In this document: one piece after another, positions 7,410-16,949 of the stretch
Layout: each line of letters opens with the position of its first letter
Position numbering within the stretch: position 1 is the stretch's first letter
Source: Gammaproteobacteria bacterium
Lineage (GTDB): Bacteria; Pseudomonadota; Gammaproteobacteria; Steroidobacterales; Steroidobacteraceae
Assembly (NCBI GenBank): GCA_025350055.1
Contig: JANXYK010000031.1
Coordinates: 1 to 64,000 of the forward strand
Length of the DNA: 64,000 bases
Reading direction: 5' to 3'
Made by a program: the position numbers and the translations under genes
Notes under the pieces: generated by a model
Database searches by the model: none
Told to the model about the DNA's origin: nothing
The model's input: the letters and a program-made list of their open reading frames with translations, nothing else

Positions 7410-8992
7410 GCGAGCACATCAACGGTGCGGTGTTGGTGGGTGCGCAGGAGTGTCGTCCGTCCGGCAGTTTTCACGCGATCGAAGCGGTGAGTGGGCAGGT
7501 GATGCAGCCCGCCTTTTGCGAGGCTGGCGCGAGCGAAGTGGATGCAGCCTGCGCGCTGGCCGCTGCGGCCTATCCGGTATTCAGCGAGCTTGCGCCCGAA
7601 GCGCGTGCCAAGTTTCTTGAGACAGCAGCGACTGCTGTCGAGAGTCTGGGCGACACACTCATCGTTCGCGCCATGGCCGAGAGCGGCTTGCCGCGCGCGC
7701 GGCTCGAAGGCGAGCTGGTGCGCACGGTGCGCCAGCTGCAGCTGTTTGCGCAGGTGGTGCGCACCGGCGAATGGATCGATGCGACCATTGACACGGCGCA
7801 ACCGCAGCGCACGCCATTGCCGCGCCCCGACCTGCGGCGACGCAATGTCGCGCTCGGCCCGGTGGTCGTGTTCGGTGCTTCCAATTTTCCGCTGGCATTC
7901 TCGGTCGCAGGTGGCGATACCGCCTCGGCGCTCGCGGCGGGTTGCCCTGTGGTGGTCAAGGGTCACCGTGCGCATCCGGGTACCGGTGAACTCGTCGCGC
8001 GTGCATTGCGCCGTGCGGTGGAATCCTGTGGTCTGCCACCGGGCGTGTTCTCCTATCTGCCCGGCACTACGCACGCGCTCGGTTCGGCGTTGGTCGCCGA
8101 TCCGCGCATCCACGCGGCTGGGTTCACGGGCTCGCGCGGCGGTGGCAAGGCGCTGATGGACGTTGCCGCGGCGCGGCCTGAGCCGATTCCCGTATACGCG
8201 GAGATGTCGGCGATCAATCCCGTGATCCTGTTGCCTGCGGCTGCGCGCGCGCGTGGCGCCGAGCTCGCGCGCGCCTATGCTGCTTCCCTTTCAATGGGGG
8301 CGGGGCAGTTCTGCACTAATCCTGGTTTGCTGATCGCGATCGATGGCCCGGATCTCGAGAACTTTCTCGGCGCGGCGGGTGCGGCCGTGCAGGCCATCGC
8401 ACCACAACCCATGTTGACCGATGGCATCCTGAAGTCCTATCGAAGCGGCGTGGCGGCGCTCGCGGCCAATCCCGCGGTCACGCGCGTGGGCCAGGGGCAA
8501 GGCGCGACGGAAGGGCGCCTCGCCAGTGCCGCGCTGTTTGCAACCCAGGCAGCCGCGTTCAAATCCGATCCGGCGCTCAGTGCCGAAGTGTTCGGCGCCA
8601 GCTCACTGGTGGTGCGTGCCCGCGATGACGCTGAACTCGAGCAGCTCATCAGCGGGCTAGAAGGTCAGCTCACCGCGACACTGTTGTTTGATGCCAAAGA
8701 TGAGCCCCTTGTCGCGCGCTTGCTACCGCTGCTCCAGCGCCGCGTCGGGCGTGTGCTCGCCAACGGCTGGCCGACTGGTGTCGAGGTCTGCCATGCGATG
8801 GTGCACGGTGGTCCGTTTCCGGCGACCAGCGATACGCGCACCACGTCGGTCGGCACGCTCGCGATCCAGCGCTTTTTGCGGCCAGTGTGTTACCAGAGCC
8901 TGCCGGACAGCCTGCTGCCGCCCGCGCTGCGCGCGGCGAATCCGTGGAAGCTGCCGCGGCGTGTGGATGGCGTACGGCAGAGTGCGCCCTGA
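7406..8992 (+). CDS. 2,5-dioxovalerate (alpha-ketoglutarate semialdehyde) dehydrogenase
   Basis: 528 aa ALDH-superfamily enzyme of the NADP+ KGSADH type, EC 1.2.1.26. It oxidises 2-oxoglutarate semialdehyde to 2-oxoglutarate, the last step of non-phosphorylative pentose and sugar-acid pathways. Visible: [24 protein letters not shown] (cofactor site), the general base Glu in [10 protein letters not shown], and the catalytic Cys in [13 protein letters not shown] start overlaps the transporter stop by 4 bp, so it is translationally coupled. Followed 33 bp later by AraD1. Intact. Confidence 0.9.
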   Translation: MSEHINGAVLVGAQECRPSGSFHAIEAVSGQVMQPAFCEAGASEVDAACALAAAAYPVFSELAPEARAKFLETAATAVESLGDTLIVRAMAESGLPRARLEGELVRTVRQLQLFAQVVRTGEWIDATIDTAQPQRTPLPRPDLRRRNVALGPVVVFGASNFPLAFSVAGGDTASALAAGCPVVVKGHRAHPGTGELVARALRRAVESCGLPPGVFSYLPGTTHALGSALVADPRIHAAGFTGSRGGGKALMDVAAARPEPIPVYAEMSAINPVILLPAAARARGAELARAYAASLSMGAGQFCTNPGLLIAIDGPDLENFLGAAGAAVQAIAPQPMLTDGILKSYRSGVAALAANPAVTRVGQGQGATEGRLASAALFATQAAAFKSDPALSAEVFGASSLVVRARDDAELEQLISGLEGQLTATLLFDAKDEPLVARLLPLLQRRVGRVLANGWPTGVEVCHAMVHGGPFPATSDTRTTSVGTLAIQRFLRPVCYQSLPDSLLPPALRAANPWKLPRRVDGVRQSAP

Positions 8993-9025
8993 GCAGCGAT
9001 GCGCGCGTAGAGCCGCAGCGCAAGC

Positions 9026-10003
9026 ATGAGTTTGTCACTACTGCAGTACTCTGACGCCGCCGGCCAGCGGGGCGTGGCGGCGCTGCGCGACGATGGCGTT
9101 GCGCGTGCAGTTCCCGGTGCGCGTAGCGTACTGGCGCTGGCACAGCGGGCACTGCGCGAAGGCTGCACGCTGGCGCAGCTTGCGAGCGATGCGCACACGC
9201 CCGTCGATCTGACGCGCGTCAGCGTGCTGGCACCCATCGATCATCCCGATCCTGCGCACCTGCTGCTGACCGGTACAGGACTCACTCACCTGGGTTCCGC
9301 CGCAGGGCGCGACAAGATGCATCGTGCCGAGGCCGCAGGTGAACAACTCACCGACTCGATGAAAATGTTCCTCATGGGCGTCAAGGAGGGCAAACCCGCC
9401 GTGCCCGGCAAGGGTGTGCAGCCGGAGTGGTTCTACAAGGGCGATGGGTCCTGTCTGGTCGCGCCCGGTGCCGAGCTGCCGTCTCCCGATTTCGCGCTGG
9501 ATGCCGGCGAAGAGCCGGAAATCGCTGGTATCTACCTGATCGCTGACGACGGCCAGCCGGTGCGCCTGGGCTACGCACTCGCCAACGAATTCTCGGACCA
9601 CGTGACCGAGCGTCACAACTACCTGTGGCTCGCGCACTCCAAGCTCCGGCCCGCGGCGCTCGGCCCGGAACTGCTGCTCGGCGAACTGACCGCGAAGGTG
9701 GAAGGCATGAGTCGCATGCTGCGCGACGGCCAGGTGATCTGGGAAAAGCCCTTCCACACAGGCGAGGGCAACATGTCGCACAGCCTGGCCAACCTCGAGC
9801 ACCACCACTTCAAGTACGCGCTGTTCCGCAGGCCCGGCGACCTGCATGTGCACTTCTTCGGCACGGCGACGCTGTCGTTCGTCGATGAAGTGCGTACCCG
9901 CGAGGGCGACGAGTTCGAGATCAGTGCCAAGCCTTTTCACCTGCCGTTGCGCAATCGCATCGGGCGCCGCACGAATACGGTGCCCGTTGTGCGTGCGCTC
10001 TGA
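9026..10003 (+). CDS. AraD1-family (FAH superfamily) 2-keto-3-deoxy sugar-acid enzyme
   Basis: 325 aa. The fumarylacetoacetate-hydrolase-like fold is seen from LLLTGTGLTHLGSAAGRDKM to the metal-binding region EEPEIAGIYLIADDGQPVRLGYALANEFSDH. Members of the AraD1 group act on 2-keto-3-deoxy-L-arabonate (dehydratase or related step) and are found next to KGSADH, as here. Together the two convert the deoxy-keto acid to 2-oxoglutarate. The exact reaction is inferred from neighbours. The pathway's first two enzymes (sugar dehydrogenase, aldonate dehydratase) are not in this island. Confidence 0.8.
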   Translation: MSLSLLQYSDAAGQRGVAALRDDGVARAVPGARSVLALAQRALREGCTLAQLASDAHTPVDLTRVSVLAPIDHPDPAHLLLTGTGLTHLGSAAGRDKMHRAEAAGEQLTDSMKMFLMGVKEGKPAVPGKGVQPEWFYKGDGSCLVAPGAELPSPDFALDAGEEPEIAGIYLIADDGQPVRLGYALANEFSDHVTERHNYLWLAHSKLRPAALGPELLLGELTAKVEGMSRMLRDGQVIWEKPFHTGEGNMSHSLANLEHHHFKYALFRRPGDLHVHFFGTATLSFVDEVRTREGDEFEISAKPFHLPLRNRIGRRTNTVPVVRAL

Positions 10004-10036
10004 GCCCGGTACCCATCGCTTGGTCGGAACATCATC

Positions 10037-12418
10037 ATGACCACACTGACCCCCGATCGCCGTCAGCTGCTGCTCGGTGGTATGGCGCTGGCCGCGGCCG
10101 GCAGCGCGACGCCGCTGTGCGCGTCGATTGCCCTGCGCAGTCCGGCCGTGGCGAGGCCGCTGCCGCTCACCGCCGTGCGCTTGCGCGCTTCCGACTATGC
10201 AAACGCGGTCGAAGTAAACCGCATGACCTTGCACCGGCTCGATCCCGATCGCCTGCTGCACACCTTTCGTGTCTACGCTGGTCTCGCGCCCAAGGCGCCT
10301 GCGTACGGTGGCTGGGAAGGCGACACGATCGCCGGGCACACGCTCGGCCACTACCTAACGGCTCTGGCGCTGTGCTTTCAGCAGACGGGCGATGAGGAAC
10401 TGCGCCGGCGCGCCGACTACATCGTCGGTGAGCTGGCGCTCATGCAGAAGCATCGCGGCACGGGCTATGTCGGTGCGCTCGGTCGCAAACGCGCCGATGG
10501 TACCGTGGTCGATGGCGAGGAGATCTTCGGCGAGATCGCGCGTGGCAAGATCCGCTCGGGTGGCTTCGACCTCAACGGCTCGTGGTCGCCGCTGTACACC
10601 GTGCACAAGCTGTTCGCGGGTCTGCTCGATGCGCACGCGATCTTCAATGACCGGCGCGCGCTGACTATCGCGGTGGGTCTCGCCGGCTATTTCGAGCGCG
10701 TGTTCGCACCGCTCACTCCGGCCCAGGTGCAGCAAGTGCTGGCCTGCGAGTACGGGGGACTCAACGAGAGCTACGCCGAGCTGTATGCGCGCACGGGCGA
10801 GCGGCGCTGGCTGCGCATAGCCGAGCTGCTGCACGACGAGCGCGTGCTCGGGCCGCTCGAGCGGCATGAAGACAAGCTGGCGGATATCCACGCCAATACC
10901 CAGGTGCCCAAGCTCATCGGGCTCGCGCGGTTGCACGAGTTGACCGGCAATGAAGCGGCGGGCACCGCCGCGCGCTTCTTCTGGCAGACCGTTACCACGC
11001 ACCACAGCTATGTGATCGGCGGCAATTCAGATCGCGAGTATTTCACCGAGACCGACACGCTCGCCACCCACATCACCGAGCAGACCTGCGAGCACTGCAA
11101 CACCTACAACATGCTCAAGCTTACGCGCCAGCTGTGGTCCTGGGCTCCGGATGGTGCGCTGTTCGACTACTACGAGCGCGCGCACCTGAATCACGTGATG
11201 GCGGCGCTCGATCCGCAGACTGGCGGCTACACCTACATGACGCCGTTGATGAGCGGCGCGGCGCGCGAGTTTTCGAGTGCGGACGACAACGAATTCTGGT
11301 GCTGCGTGGGCACGGGCATGGAGAGTCATGCGAAGCATGGCGATTCCATCTACTGGGAATGCGATGACGGCACGCTATACGTCAATCTGTACATCGCCTC
11401 CGAGGCGCGCTGGGTGGCGCGCGGCGTCCGCCTGGAGCTCGACACGCGTTATCCCTTCGGATCGGATATTCATCTCTCGTTGCCGGCAGTGCGCGACGGA
11501 CATTTCGCGTTGGCACTGCGCATTCCCGCCTGGGCTGGTGGCGCGGCTACAGTGAGCGTGAACGGCGCATCGTTCTCGCCGCGCATGCAGCGTGGCTACG
11601 CGATCCTGGAACGCAGCTGGAGCACAGGTGATACCGTGGTGCTGTCCTTGCCGCTGGCGCTGCGCACCGAGGCGACACCGGGCGATGCGCGCACCGTGGC
11701 AGTATTGCAGGGGCCCATGGTGCTGGCGGCCGACCTCGGTGGTCGCGAAGGGACCTGGGAGGGCGCCGATCCGGCCCTGGTGGGTGCATCGCTACTGGCA
11801 GGATTTTCGCCCACCGACGCCGCGCAAGCGCGCTATGCGGCGCGCGGTGTGGCACGGCCGGGCGACCTCGTGTTCGCGCCTTTCTACCGCCAGTACCAGC
11901 GGCGCAGTGCCGTCTATTTCCGCAGCTTCAGCGATGCCGCATGGACGCTCGAGGCCGCCGCGTGGCAGGCTCAACAGGCTCAGGAGCGCGACATTGCCGC
12001 GCGCGCCGTAGACACGATGCACCTGGGCGAGATGCAGCCGGAGCGCGATCACCAGTTGACGAGTGAACTGTCGTATCCCGTGGTCTATCGCGGCCGCCAC
12101 GGCCGTGACGCGCGTTCAGGCGGTTACATCGAGTTCACGCTGCGCAGCCGACCTGGCCCGCTCGTGTTGCAGGCCACTTACTGGGGCAGTGAACGGGCCC
12201 GCGACTTTGATCTGCTGATCGATGGCCAGCGCGTAGCCACGCAGCACCTCGACAACGACCGGCCCGGGCAGTTCTTTGCGGTGGACTATCCGCTCGATGC
12301 GGCGCTCACGACCGGCAAGGACAAGCTGCGTGTGCGGGTGGTAGCGCACGATCGCAGTACGGCGGGACCGGTCTTCGGCATGCGGGTCTATGCGGCCCGC
12401 GCGGATGCACAGCAATAG
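10037..12418 (+). CDS. GH127 beta-L-arabinofuranosidase, Tat-exported
   Basis: 793 aa. The N-terminus DRRQLLLGGMALAAAG is a twin-arginine signal peptide. The (alpha/alpha)6 barrel contains the zinc/catalytic residues of GH127: Glu352 and Cys354 in CEHCNTYN and the vicinal Cys422-Cys423 in FWCCVGTGMESHAKHG; in the family the first Cys of this pair is the nucleophile. A C-terminal beta domain follows (GRHGRDARSGGYIEF). Releases L-arabinose from beta-L-arabinofuranosides, which fits the downstream AraD1/KGSADH route. Tat export fits a protein that folds around its metal before export. Confidence 0.9.
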   Translation: MTTLTPDRRQLLLGGMALAAAGSATPLCASIALRSPAVARPLPLTAVRLRASDYANAVEVNRMTLHRLDPDRLLHTFRVYAGLAPKAPAYGGWEGDTIAGHTLGHYLTALALCFQQTGDEELRRRADYIVGELALMQKHRGTGYVGALGRKRADGTVVDGEEIFGEIARGKIRSGGFDLNGSWSPLYTVHKLFAGLLDAHAIFNDRRALTIAVGLAGYFERVFAPLTPAQVQQVLACEYGGLNESYAELYARTGERRWLRIAELLHDERVLGPLERHEDKLADIHANTQVPKLIGLARLHELTGNEAAGTAARFFWQTVTTHHSYVIGGNSDREYFTETDTLATHITEQTCEHCNTYNMLKLTRQLWSWAPDGALFDYYERAHLNHVMAALDPQTGGYTYMTPLMSGAAREFSSADDNEFWCCVGTGMESHAKHGDSIYWECDDGTLYVNLYIASEARWVARGVRLELDTRYPFGSDIHLSLPAVRDGHFALALRIPAWAGGAATVSVNGASFSPRMQRGYAILERSWSTGDTVVLSLPLALRTEATPGDARTVAVLQGPMVLAADLGGREGTWEGADPALVGASLLAGFSPTDAAQARYAARGVARPGDLVFAPFYRQYQRRSAVYFRSFSDAAWTLEAAAWQAQQAQERDIAARAVDTMHLGEMQPERDHQLTSELSYPVVYRGRHGRDARSGGYIEFTLRSRPGPLVLQATYWGSERARDFDLLIDGQRVATQHLDNDRPGQFFAVDYPLDAALTTGKDKLRVRVVAHDRSTAGPVFGMRVYAARADAQQ

Positions 12419-12439
12419 TGTGCGCATGAGGGGTCTGGC

Positions 12440-13090
12440 ATGAGCATCGTGATACGCACGCTCTCCGAGCGCGTCTTCGAGGTGCTGCGCGAGCGCATCG
12501 TCACTGGGAGCATCCAGGGCGAGCAGGCGATCCGCCAGGATGCGCTCGCGGCCGAACTCGGTGTCAGCAAGATTCCGCTGCGCGAGGCGCTTGCCCGGCT
12601 CGAACAGGACGGACTGCTCACCAGCCACGCCAACCGAGGCTATTTTGTGCAACCGATGTCGGCCAGCCAGGCGGACGAGATCTACGAGTTGCGGCTGCGC
12701 ATCGAACCGCGAGCCGCCGCGCAGGCCTGCGAGCGCGCCAGCGAGTCGGAGCAGGCCACGGCACGCAAGGCCTTCGAGCGGCTCGATGCGATTGCGGATG
12801 CCAACCTGGCTGAGTCGGCCCTGGGCAACCGTGTGTACCACGCTTCGCTGGTGCGCCCGTGCGGGCGTCTGCTCACCACCCAGCTCGTCGAGCGCCTGCT
12901 GATATTGTCCGAGCGCTACGTGATTGCGCACCTGCAGCCCGCGGGCCGAGGCTCACGAGCGCACAAGGAGCATCTGGAAATGCTCGAGGCCTGGCTCGCG
13001 CGCGATGCCAAGGCCGTGGAGCGCATGGTCGAGACGCACACGCGTGCCACGCACGATGATCTCATGCAGCAGCTGGACGGAGCGCAGTGA
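12440..13090 (+). CDS. FadR-subfamily GntR regulator
   Basis: 216 aa. Winged helix at residues about 8-72 (RTLSERVFEVLRERIVTGSIQ, LGVSKIPLREALARLEQDGLL), then an FCD domain (ELRLRIEPRAAAQAC, RPCGRLLTTQLVERL, HKEHLEMLEAWLARD with ligand-binding His residues). It is the second regulator of the sugar island and sits in the operon, so feedback control is likely. Its stop overlaps the GH27 start by GTGA. Confidence 0.88.
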   Translation: MSIVIRTLSERVFEVLRERIVTGSIQGEQAIRQDALAAELGVSKIPLREALARLEQDGLLTSHANRGYFVQPMSASQADEIYELRLRIEPRAAAQACERASESEQATARKAFERLDAIADANLAESALGNRVYHASLVRPCGRLLTTQLVERLLILSERYVIAHLQPAGRGSRAHKEHLEMLEAWLARDAKAVERMVETHTRATHDDLMQQLDGAQ

Positions 13091-14627
13091 GACTGCGTGT
13101 TGGCACGTTCGCGGTTGTACGGGCTGCGCGGATTGTGCCAGTGGTGCAGATTGTGTCGGTGGTGCTGATCATGCTGGTGATGCTGGCCGCTGCGCCGGCA
13201 GCGTGGGCGGCTTCGGCTGCGCCTGAAGCGCCTCGCGGCGCCTGGCTATTCGACGGCGGACCGGATTTCCCGGGCATCACGCTGATGACGCTGCGCGGCG
13301 CACGCGGTTCGCTCAACGGTGAGCTGACCAGCCACTGGTACGGCACGATGCCAATGTTCTCACCCCCCCCCATGGAGGGCGATGTGCTGGTGTTCGACCA
13401 GCGCAACCTCAATGACCGTGAGCATGCCGTGCGCCGCTGGACCGCGCATTTCAAGGGCCGCGCGGTGAGTCTCGCGGGCGATTTCTGGTATGCCCATGTG
13501 GAGCAGCAGGGCAGGCGCGCCCGCAGCGCCGAGGCGCGTGCGCGCGCGTTTCACCCGGGGCCACCGCTGCCTCCCGCTGGCAGCGTGCCGGCCGACGGGC
13601 CCGCGGCGACACCGCCGATGGGCTGGTCGAGCTGGAATGCCTTCGCGGAAAAGATCGACGATGCCACCGTGCGCGCCATCGCCGATGCGATGGTGAGTAC
13701 GGGCCTGCGCGATGCCGGCTACGTGTATGTGAACATTGACGACGGCTGGCAGGGCACGCGCGACGCGCAAGGCGAGCTGCGCTCCAACGCGAAGTTTCCG
13801 GACATGAAAGCGCTGGCGGACTATGTGCACGCGCGTGGCCTCAAACTGGGCCTGTACACCTCGCCCGGACCGCGCTCCTGCGCTGGCTACGAAGGCACTT
13901 ACGGGCATGTGCGCCAGGACGCGCAGCGCTTCGCGGACTGGGGCGTGGACTATCTCAAGTACGATCTGTGCTCGGGCGAGTGGTTCTACGCCGATGCCGA
14001 TACAGTGCAGCGCACCTATCTCGAGATGGGCGCAGCCCTGCGAGTGACGGGCCGGCCGATCGTGTACTCGCTGTGTGAATACGGCCGTTTCGATGTGGCC
14101 AGCTGGGGCCGCACGGTAGGTGGCCATCTGTGGCGCACCACCGGCGACATCAAGGATGAGTATGCGAGCATGGCGTCGATCGGCTTCGAGCGCCATCCGA
14201 AGTTCAAGCCGGGTGGGCCAGGCGGCTGGAATGATCCCGACATGCTCGAGATCGGCAACGGCGGCATGAGCGATGACGAGTACCGCACGCACATGAGCCT
14301 GTGGGTGCTGCAGTCCGCGCCGCTGATCATGAGTCACTATGTGCGCACGACCACGCCCTCTGCCGCGCAACTGCTGCTCAACCGCGAAGTGCTCGCCATC
14401 GACCAGGATGCGCGCGGCGCGCAGGGCAGGGCCGTGCGCGTCGAGGGCGGGCTGGAGGTCTGGCGCAAGCTGCTGCCATTGAGCTGCGGCCAGCCGATGC
14501 CGGCTTCGAATCGATTGCTCAATTGCGCGACCTGTGGCGTCAGGCGAGCGTGCCTGCCGATACCCGGTCCGTGGACGTGCCAGCGCACGGAGTCATACTG
14601 TTGCGCGTCAGCGCTATCGCTCAGTAG
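13087..14627 (+). pseudogene. GH27 alpha-galactosidase / beta-L-arabinopyranosidase with C-terminal frameshift
   Basis: Signal peptide to about residue 43, an extra N-terminal beta-rich domain (about 45-165), then the GH27 TIM barrel starting TPPMGWSSWNAF. The nucleophile Asp is in YLKYDLCSG, the acid/base Asp in WRTTGDIKDEY, and GGWNDPDMLEIGNGG is intact. After LEVWRK (14461) the frame is lost: the proper C-terminus (AQLRDLWRQASVPAD to ILLRVSAIAQ, stop at 14627) lies in the -1 frame from about 14502. The unshifted frame runs to 14682 with a nonsense Cys/Pro-rich tail. The catalytic barrel is complete, so partial activity is possible; only the C-terminal beta domain is spoiled. GTG start coupled to the GntR gene. 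Confidence 0.8.
13363..13371 (+). repeat. C9 homopolymer inside GH27
   Basis: Nine cytosines encode PPP in the N-terminal domain and are in frame here. Such a tract is prone to slippage in replication and in sequencing. Confidence 0.6.
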
Positions 14628-15763
14628 CCTGCCAGGTAACCCACCACCATCGCCGCTTGCACGGCCAGTGCGATCAGCGTGACGTCCACCGCCGGCACCG
14701 CGGCCCAGCGCCGCCCACGTTCAGTGCTGAGAATCCAGAACGGCATTGCCCAAAGCGAAGCCATGCCCCAATGGTTTTCGACGGCTGCACCGAGCACCAG
14801 CCCGATCACGACGATGCCTGCGATGGGGCCCCAGGCATGGATAAGCCAGAAGCGACGGGCAACTTCGAGGTGCGCACCTGCGTGGGTCGAGGTAGTGTGA
14901 TCTGGAGCGTTGGTGCGCGCCCGCCACACCAGTGCCGCCAGTAACACTGCCAGCGGCGCGATTCGGCCGAGCTGGTGCAGCAGAAAATAGAGCACGTCGC
15001 GTGCGCGGTCGGCAGGTCCAAGGTGCGCGGACAGTGTGACCGAAGCATAGTCAAAGGACGGGAAGTGGTTACGCACGAGCCAGAGCAGGTGTGGCGCCAG
15101 CACTGCTGCGGCCACGGCGCAGGCCAGCGCGAGCCCCTTCAACAGGCGTGCAGTTCCCTGCGCACGCACACTCCACAGGAACGCCACGTTGCAGCTGATC
15201 AGCAGGGCCATCTGGTACTTCGACAGCATGCCGATGCCCCAGCCCAGGCCGAGCAGCAGCCACCAGTGCATGCTTCGGGAGTTGATGGCGCGCCACAGCG
15301 CATAGAGCGAGGCGGCGTACGCAGTCATCAGCGCCGTGTTGTGATTGTAGTAGTGCATGCGGCTCGAGTAGTACGTGATGCATGCGACCATAAGCGGCGC
15401 GATCCACGTGGCGACGCCACGCAGCGAGTAACGCGCCAGCAACCATGCCATCCATAGCAGGAACGCCACCTGCAGTGCGCCAATGAAGTACGTCAGGCCC
15501 AGGCTGGGCGCGACTACGCGCTCGAAACACCACAAGATCCAGGTAGGGAAGGGCGGATGCTTGGCGTAACCCCAGGCCGGATGGTTTGCCCAGTCCAGTT
15601 GCTCCAGGTTGTCACTCGGAATTTCCGGATCGAATAGCAAGGGGAGCGCCAGCCACACGACGAACCACAACAGGGTCGCCACGGCCAGTATCAGCGCCCA
15701 GCGGCGTTGGATAACGCGCTGCATCGGCAGCAGCAGCGCGGCGGCTTCGGGTATCACGTTCAT
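14621..15763 (-). CDS. GT39-family (ArnT/PMT-like) membrane glycosyltransferase
   Basis: 380 aa with about 9-10 membrane segments. The first periplasmic loop carries an acidic motif (FDPEIPSDNLEQLDW) and AKHPPFPTWILW, typical of GT-C enzymes that use polyprenyl-phosphate sugars. It lacks the large soluble C-terminal domain of longer relatives. The ATG at 15761-15763 overlaps the deacetylase stop by ATGA; an upstream in-frame ATG at 15904 would lie wholly inside that gene and is rejected. In a Gtr-like system this would be the third, acceptor-specific enzyme that moves the sugar from lipid carrier to glycan. Ends overlap the GH27 end by 7 bp. Confidence 0.8.
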   Translation of the reverse strand: MNVIPEAAALLLPMQRVIQRRWALILAVATLLWFVVWLALPLLFDPEIPSDNLEQLDWANHPAWGYAKHPPFPTWILWCFERVVAPSLGLTYFIGALQVAFLLWMAWLLARYSLRGVATWIAPLMVACITYYSSRMHYYNHNTALMTAYAASLYALWRAINSRSMHWWLLLGLGWGIGMLSKYQMALLISCNVAFLWSVRAQGTARLLKGLALACAVAAAVLAPHLLWLVRNHFPSFDYASVTLSAHLGPADRARDVLYFLLHQLGRIAPLAVLLAALVWRARTNAPDHTTSTHAGAHLEVARRFWLIHAWGPIAGIVVIGLVLGAAVENHWGMASLWAMPFWILSTERGRRWAAVPAVDVTLIALAVQAAMVVGYLAGY

Positions 15764-16566
15764 GGCGGAAACGGACTTCCGAAGGGCACCAGCGCGATGC
15801 GCTGTTCGCGCCGCAGATTGTCCCAGGCGGGCGAAGACAGATAGGCGAATTCGGCTTCGCGGGCCGGAGAGGAAGCACCGGCAGCAGGCAATTGGGGATG
15901 GCACATGAGCAGGCCGTGATCGGCGAGATCATCGAGCCAACCCGCCATGCGCAGTGCATAGGAAATGCGCGTGCTGAAATCGTAGACTCCGGCGAAATCC
16001 CGGTTGGCAGCGATATTCCTGATGCGCAGTTCGCGCGCGAGCGCGCGTCCTCCGAGTGCGCTGATCAGCGCGGCCTTGGCGCCGCGCCATACCGCCGGCG
16101 TTGTCGCGCGCACGGCAACCCGAATGCAGTAGCGCAGGACGACTGCCGCCAGCAGGCAATCACGCACGCCGCGGAACTGGTGCACATGCTCGTGTCCGTC
16201 GATGAAATCGGGCGCCCTGCCGATGCGCTCTTCGAAGCGCGTGCATTGACGCTCGATCTCGGCCTGGAGCCAGCGCGTGTCGAGCGCGCCGGGCACGCTG
16301 GATTTCAGCAACCAGGAGACCAGCGAGCGCGCCGGCACTTCGCCGAGGGCCTCGGTGAGATTCAGATGCAGGCCGACCGATACCGCAGTGGGCAGGCGGC
16401 GCAACGCCAGGGTCGCTTCGCTCGTGGCGCCGCCATCCGCGAAGCTGGAAATCGCACTGATGGAACCACGCTGCGCGAGCTGCAGAATCGCAGCATCAAT
16501 GTGCGGTGCGGCGCCAAAGTCATCCGCGCACACCACCACGCAGCGCGTGCGCTGGCGGCCGCTCAC
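15760..16566 (-). CDS. ChbG/HpnK (YdjC) family carbohydrate deacetylase
   Basis: 268 aa. Family motifs: VVVCADDFGAAPHIDAAIL (metal-binding DD near the start), VSVGLHLNLTEA (His ligand), APDFIDGHEHVHQF (His ligands), LLMCHPQLP. The group removes N-acetyl groups from sugars, for example chito-oligosaccharides or hopanoid-linked GlcNAc. The GTG start (16564-16566) overlaps the GtrA stop by GTGA and places the catalytic DD at the usual distance from the N-terminus; the longer frame from 16680 lies inside gtrA. Its place in the operon suggests it deacetylates a lipid-linked amino sugar before transfer. Confidence 0.82.
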   Translation of the reverse strand: MSGRQRTRCVVVCADDFGAAPHIDAAILQLAQRGSISAISSFADGGATSEATLALRRLPTAVSVGLHLNLTEALGEVPARSLVSWLLKSSVPGALDTRWLQAEIERQCTRFEERIGRAPDFIDGHEHVHQFRGVRDCLLAAVVLRYCIRVAVRATTPAVWRGAKAALISALGGRALARELRIRNIAANRDFAGVYDFSTRISYALRMAGWLDDLADHGLLMCHPQLPAAGASSPAREAEFAYLSSPAWDNLRREQRIALVPFGSPFPP

Positions 16567-16946
16567 GCGTATCGCGTCCGCGTGTCGATAAATACCCAGC
16601 GGTGGAATGCCATCCAGGTCAGCAGTGCGACCGTGGCCAGTACCAGCAGGAGCGCCAGGCGATAGTCGAGCCCAGTCCAATGGAGCAGCGCCGCGTAGCC
16701 CAGTGTGTTGAGTGCAAGGCCTGAAAGCGAGGTCAGCAGGAAGCGCCGTGCCGCCCGGCCGTCACGCACAGCCCCTGCAAAGGTCAGGCGCGACTGCCCG
16801 AGCCAGCTCACGGCGAGAGCGCAGCAGTAACCGATCACATTGGCCGCAAGCGGCGGTAGCCGCAACCATTCCACTGCTGCAGTCGCGATCGAGAAGTGCA
16901 GCGCGGCGGCGAACGCTCCAACGACGCCAAAAGCGATCCAACGCAT
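16563..16946 (-). CDS. GtrA-family membrane protein (putative lipid-linked sugar flippase)
   Basis: 127 aa with four predicted membrane helices: FGVVGAFAAALHFSIAT, ANVIGYCCALAVSWLGQSRLTF, LLTSLSGLALNTLGYAALL and LALLLVLATVALLTWMAFHRWVF. This is the GtrA (PF04138-type) pattern including the conserved RLTF and F.RWVF ends. GtrA proteins are thought to move undecaprenyl-phosphate sugars across the inner membrane. It lies between the GT2 enzyme (3 bp gap) and the deacetylase (4-bp overlap). Confidence 0.88.
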   Translation of the reverse strand: MRWIAFGVVGAFAAALHFSIATAAVEWLRLPPLAANVIGYCCALAVSWLGQSRLTFAGAVRDGRAARRFLLTSLSGLALNTLGYAALLHWTGLDYRLALLLVLATVALLTWMAFHRWVFIDTRTRYA

Positions 16947-16949
16947 GGC

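Noticed and set aside
15764-15904. Longer start for the GT39 gene
   Set aside because: The extra 47 residues are antisense-like Arg/Ser sequence inside the deacetylase gene; the ATGA overlap marks the true start.
16567-16680. Longer start for the deacetylase
   Set aside because: It lies wholly inside gtrA; the GTG at the GTGA overlap gives the correct domain start.
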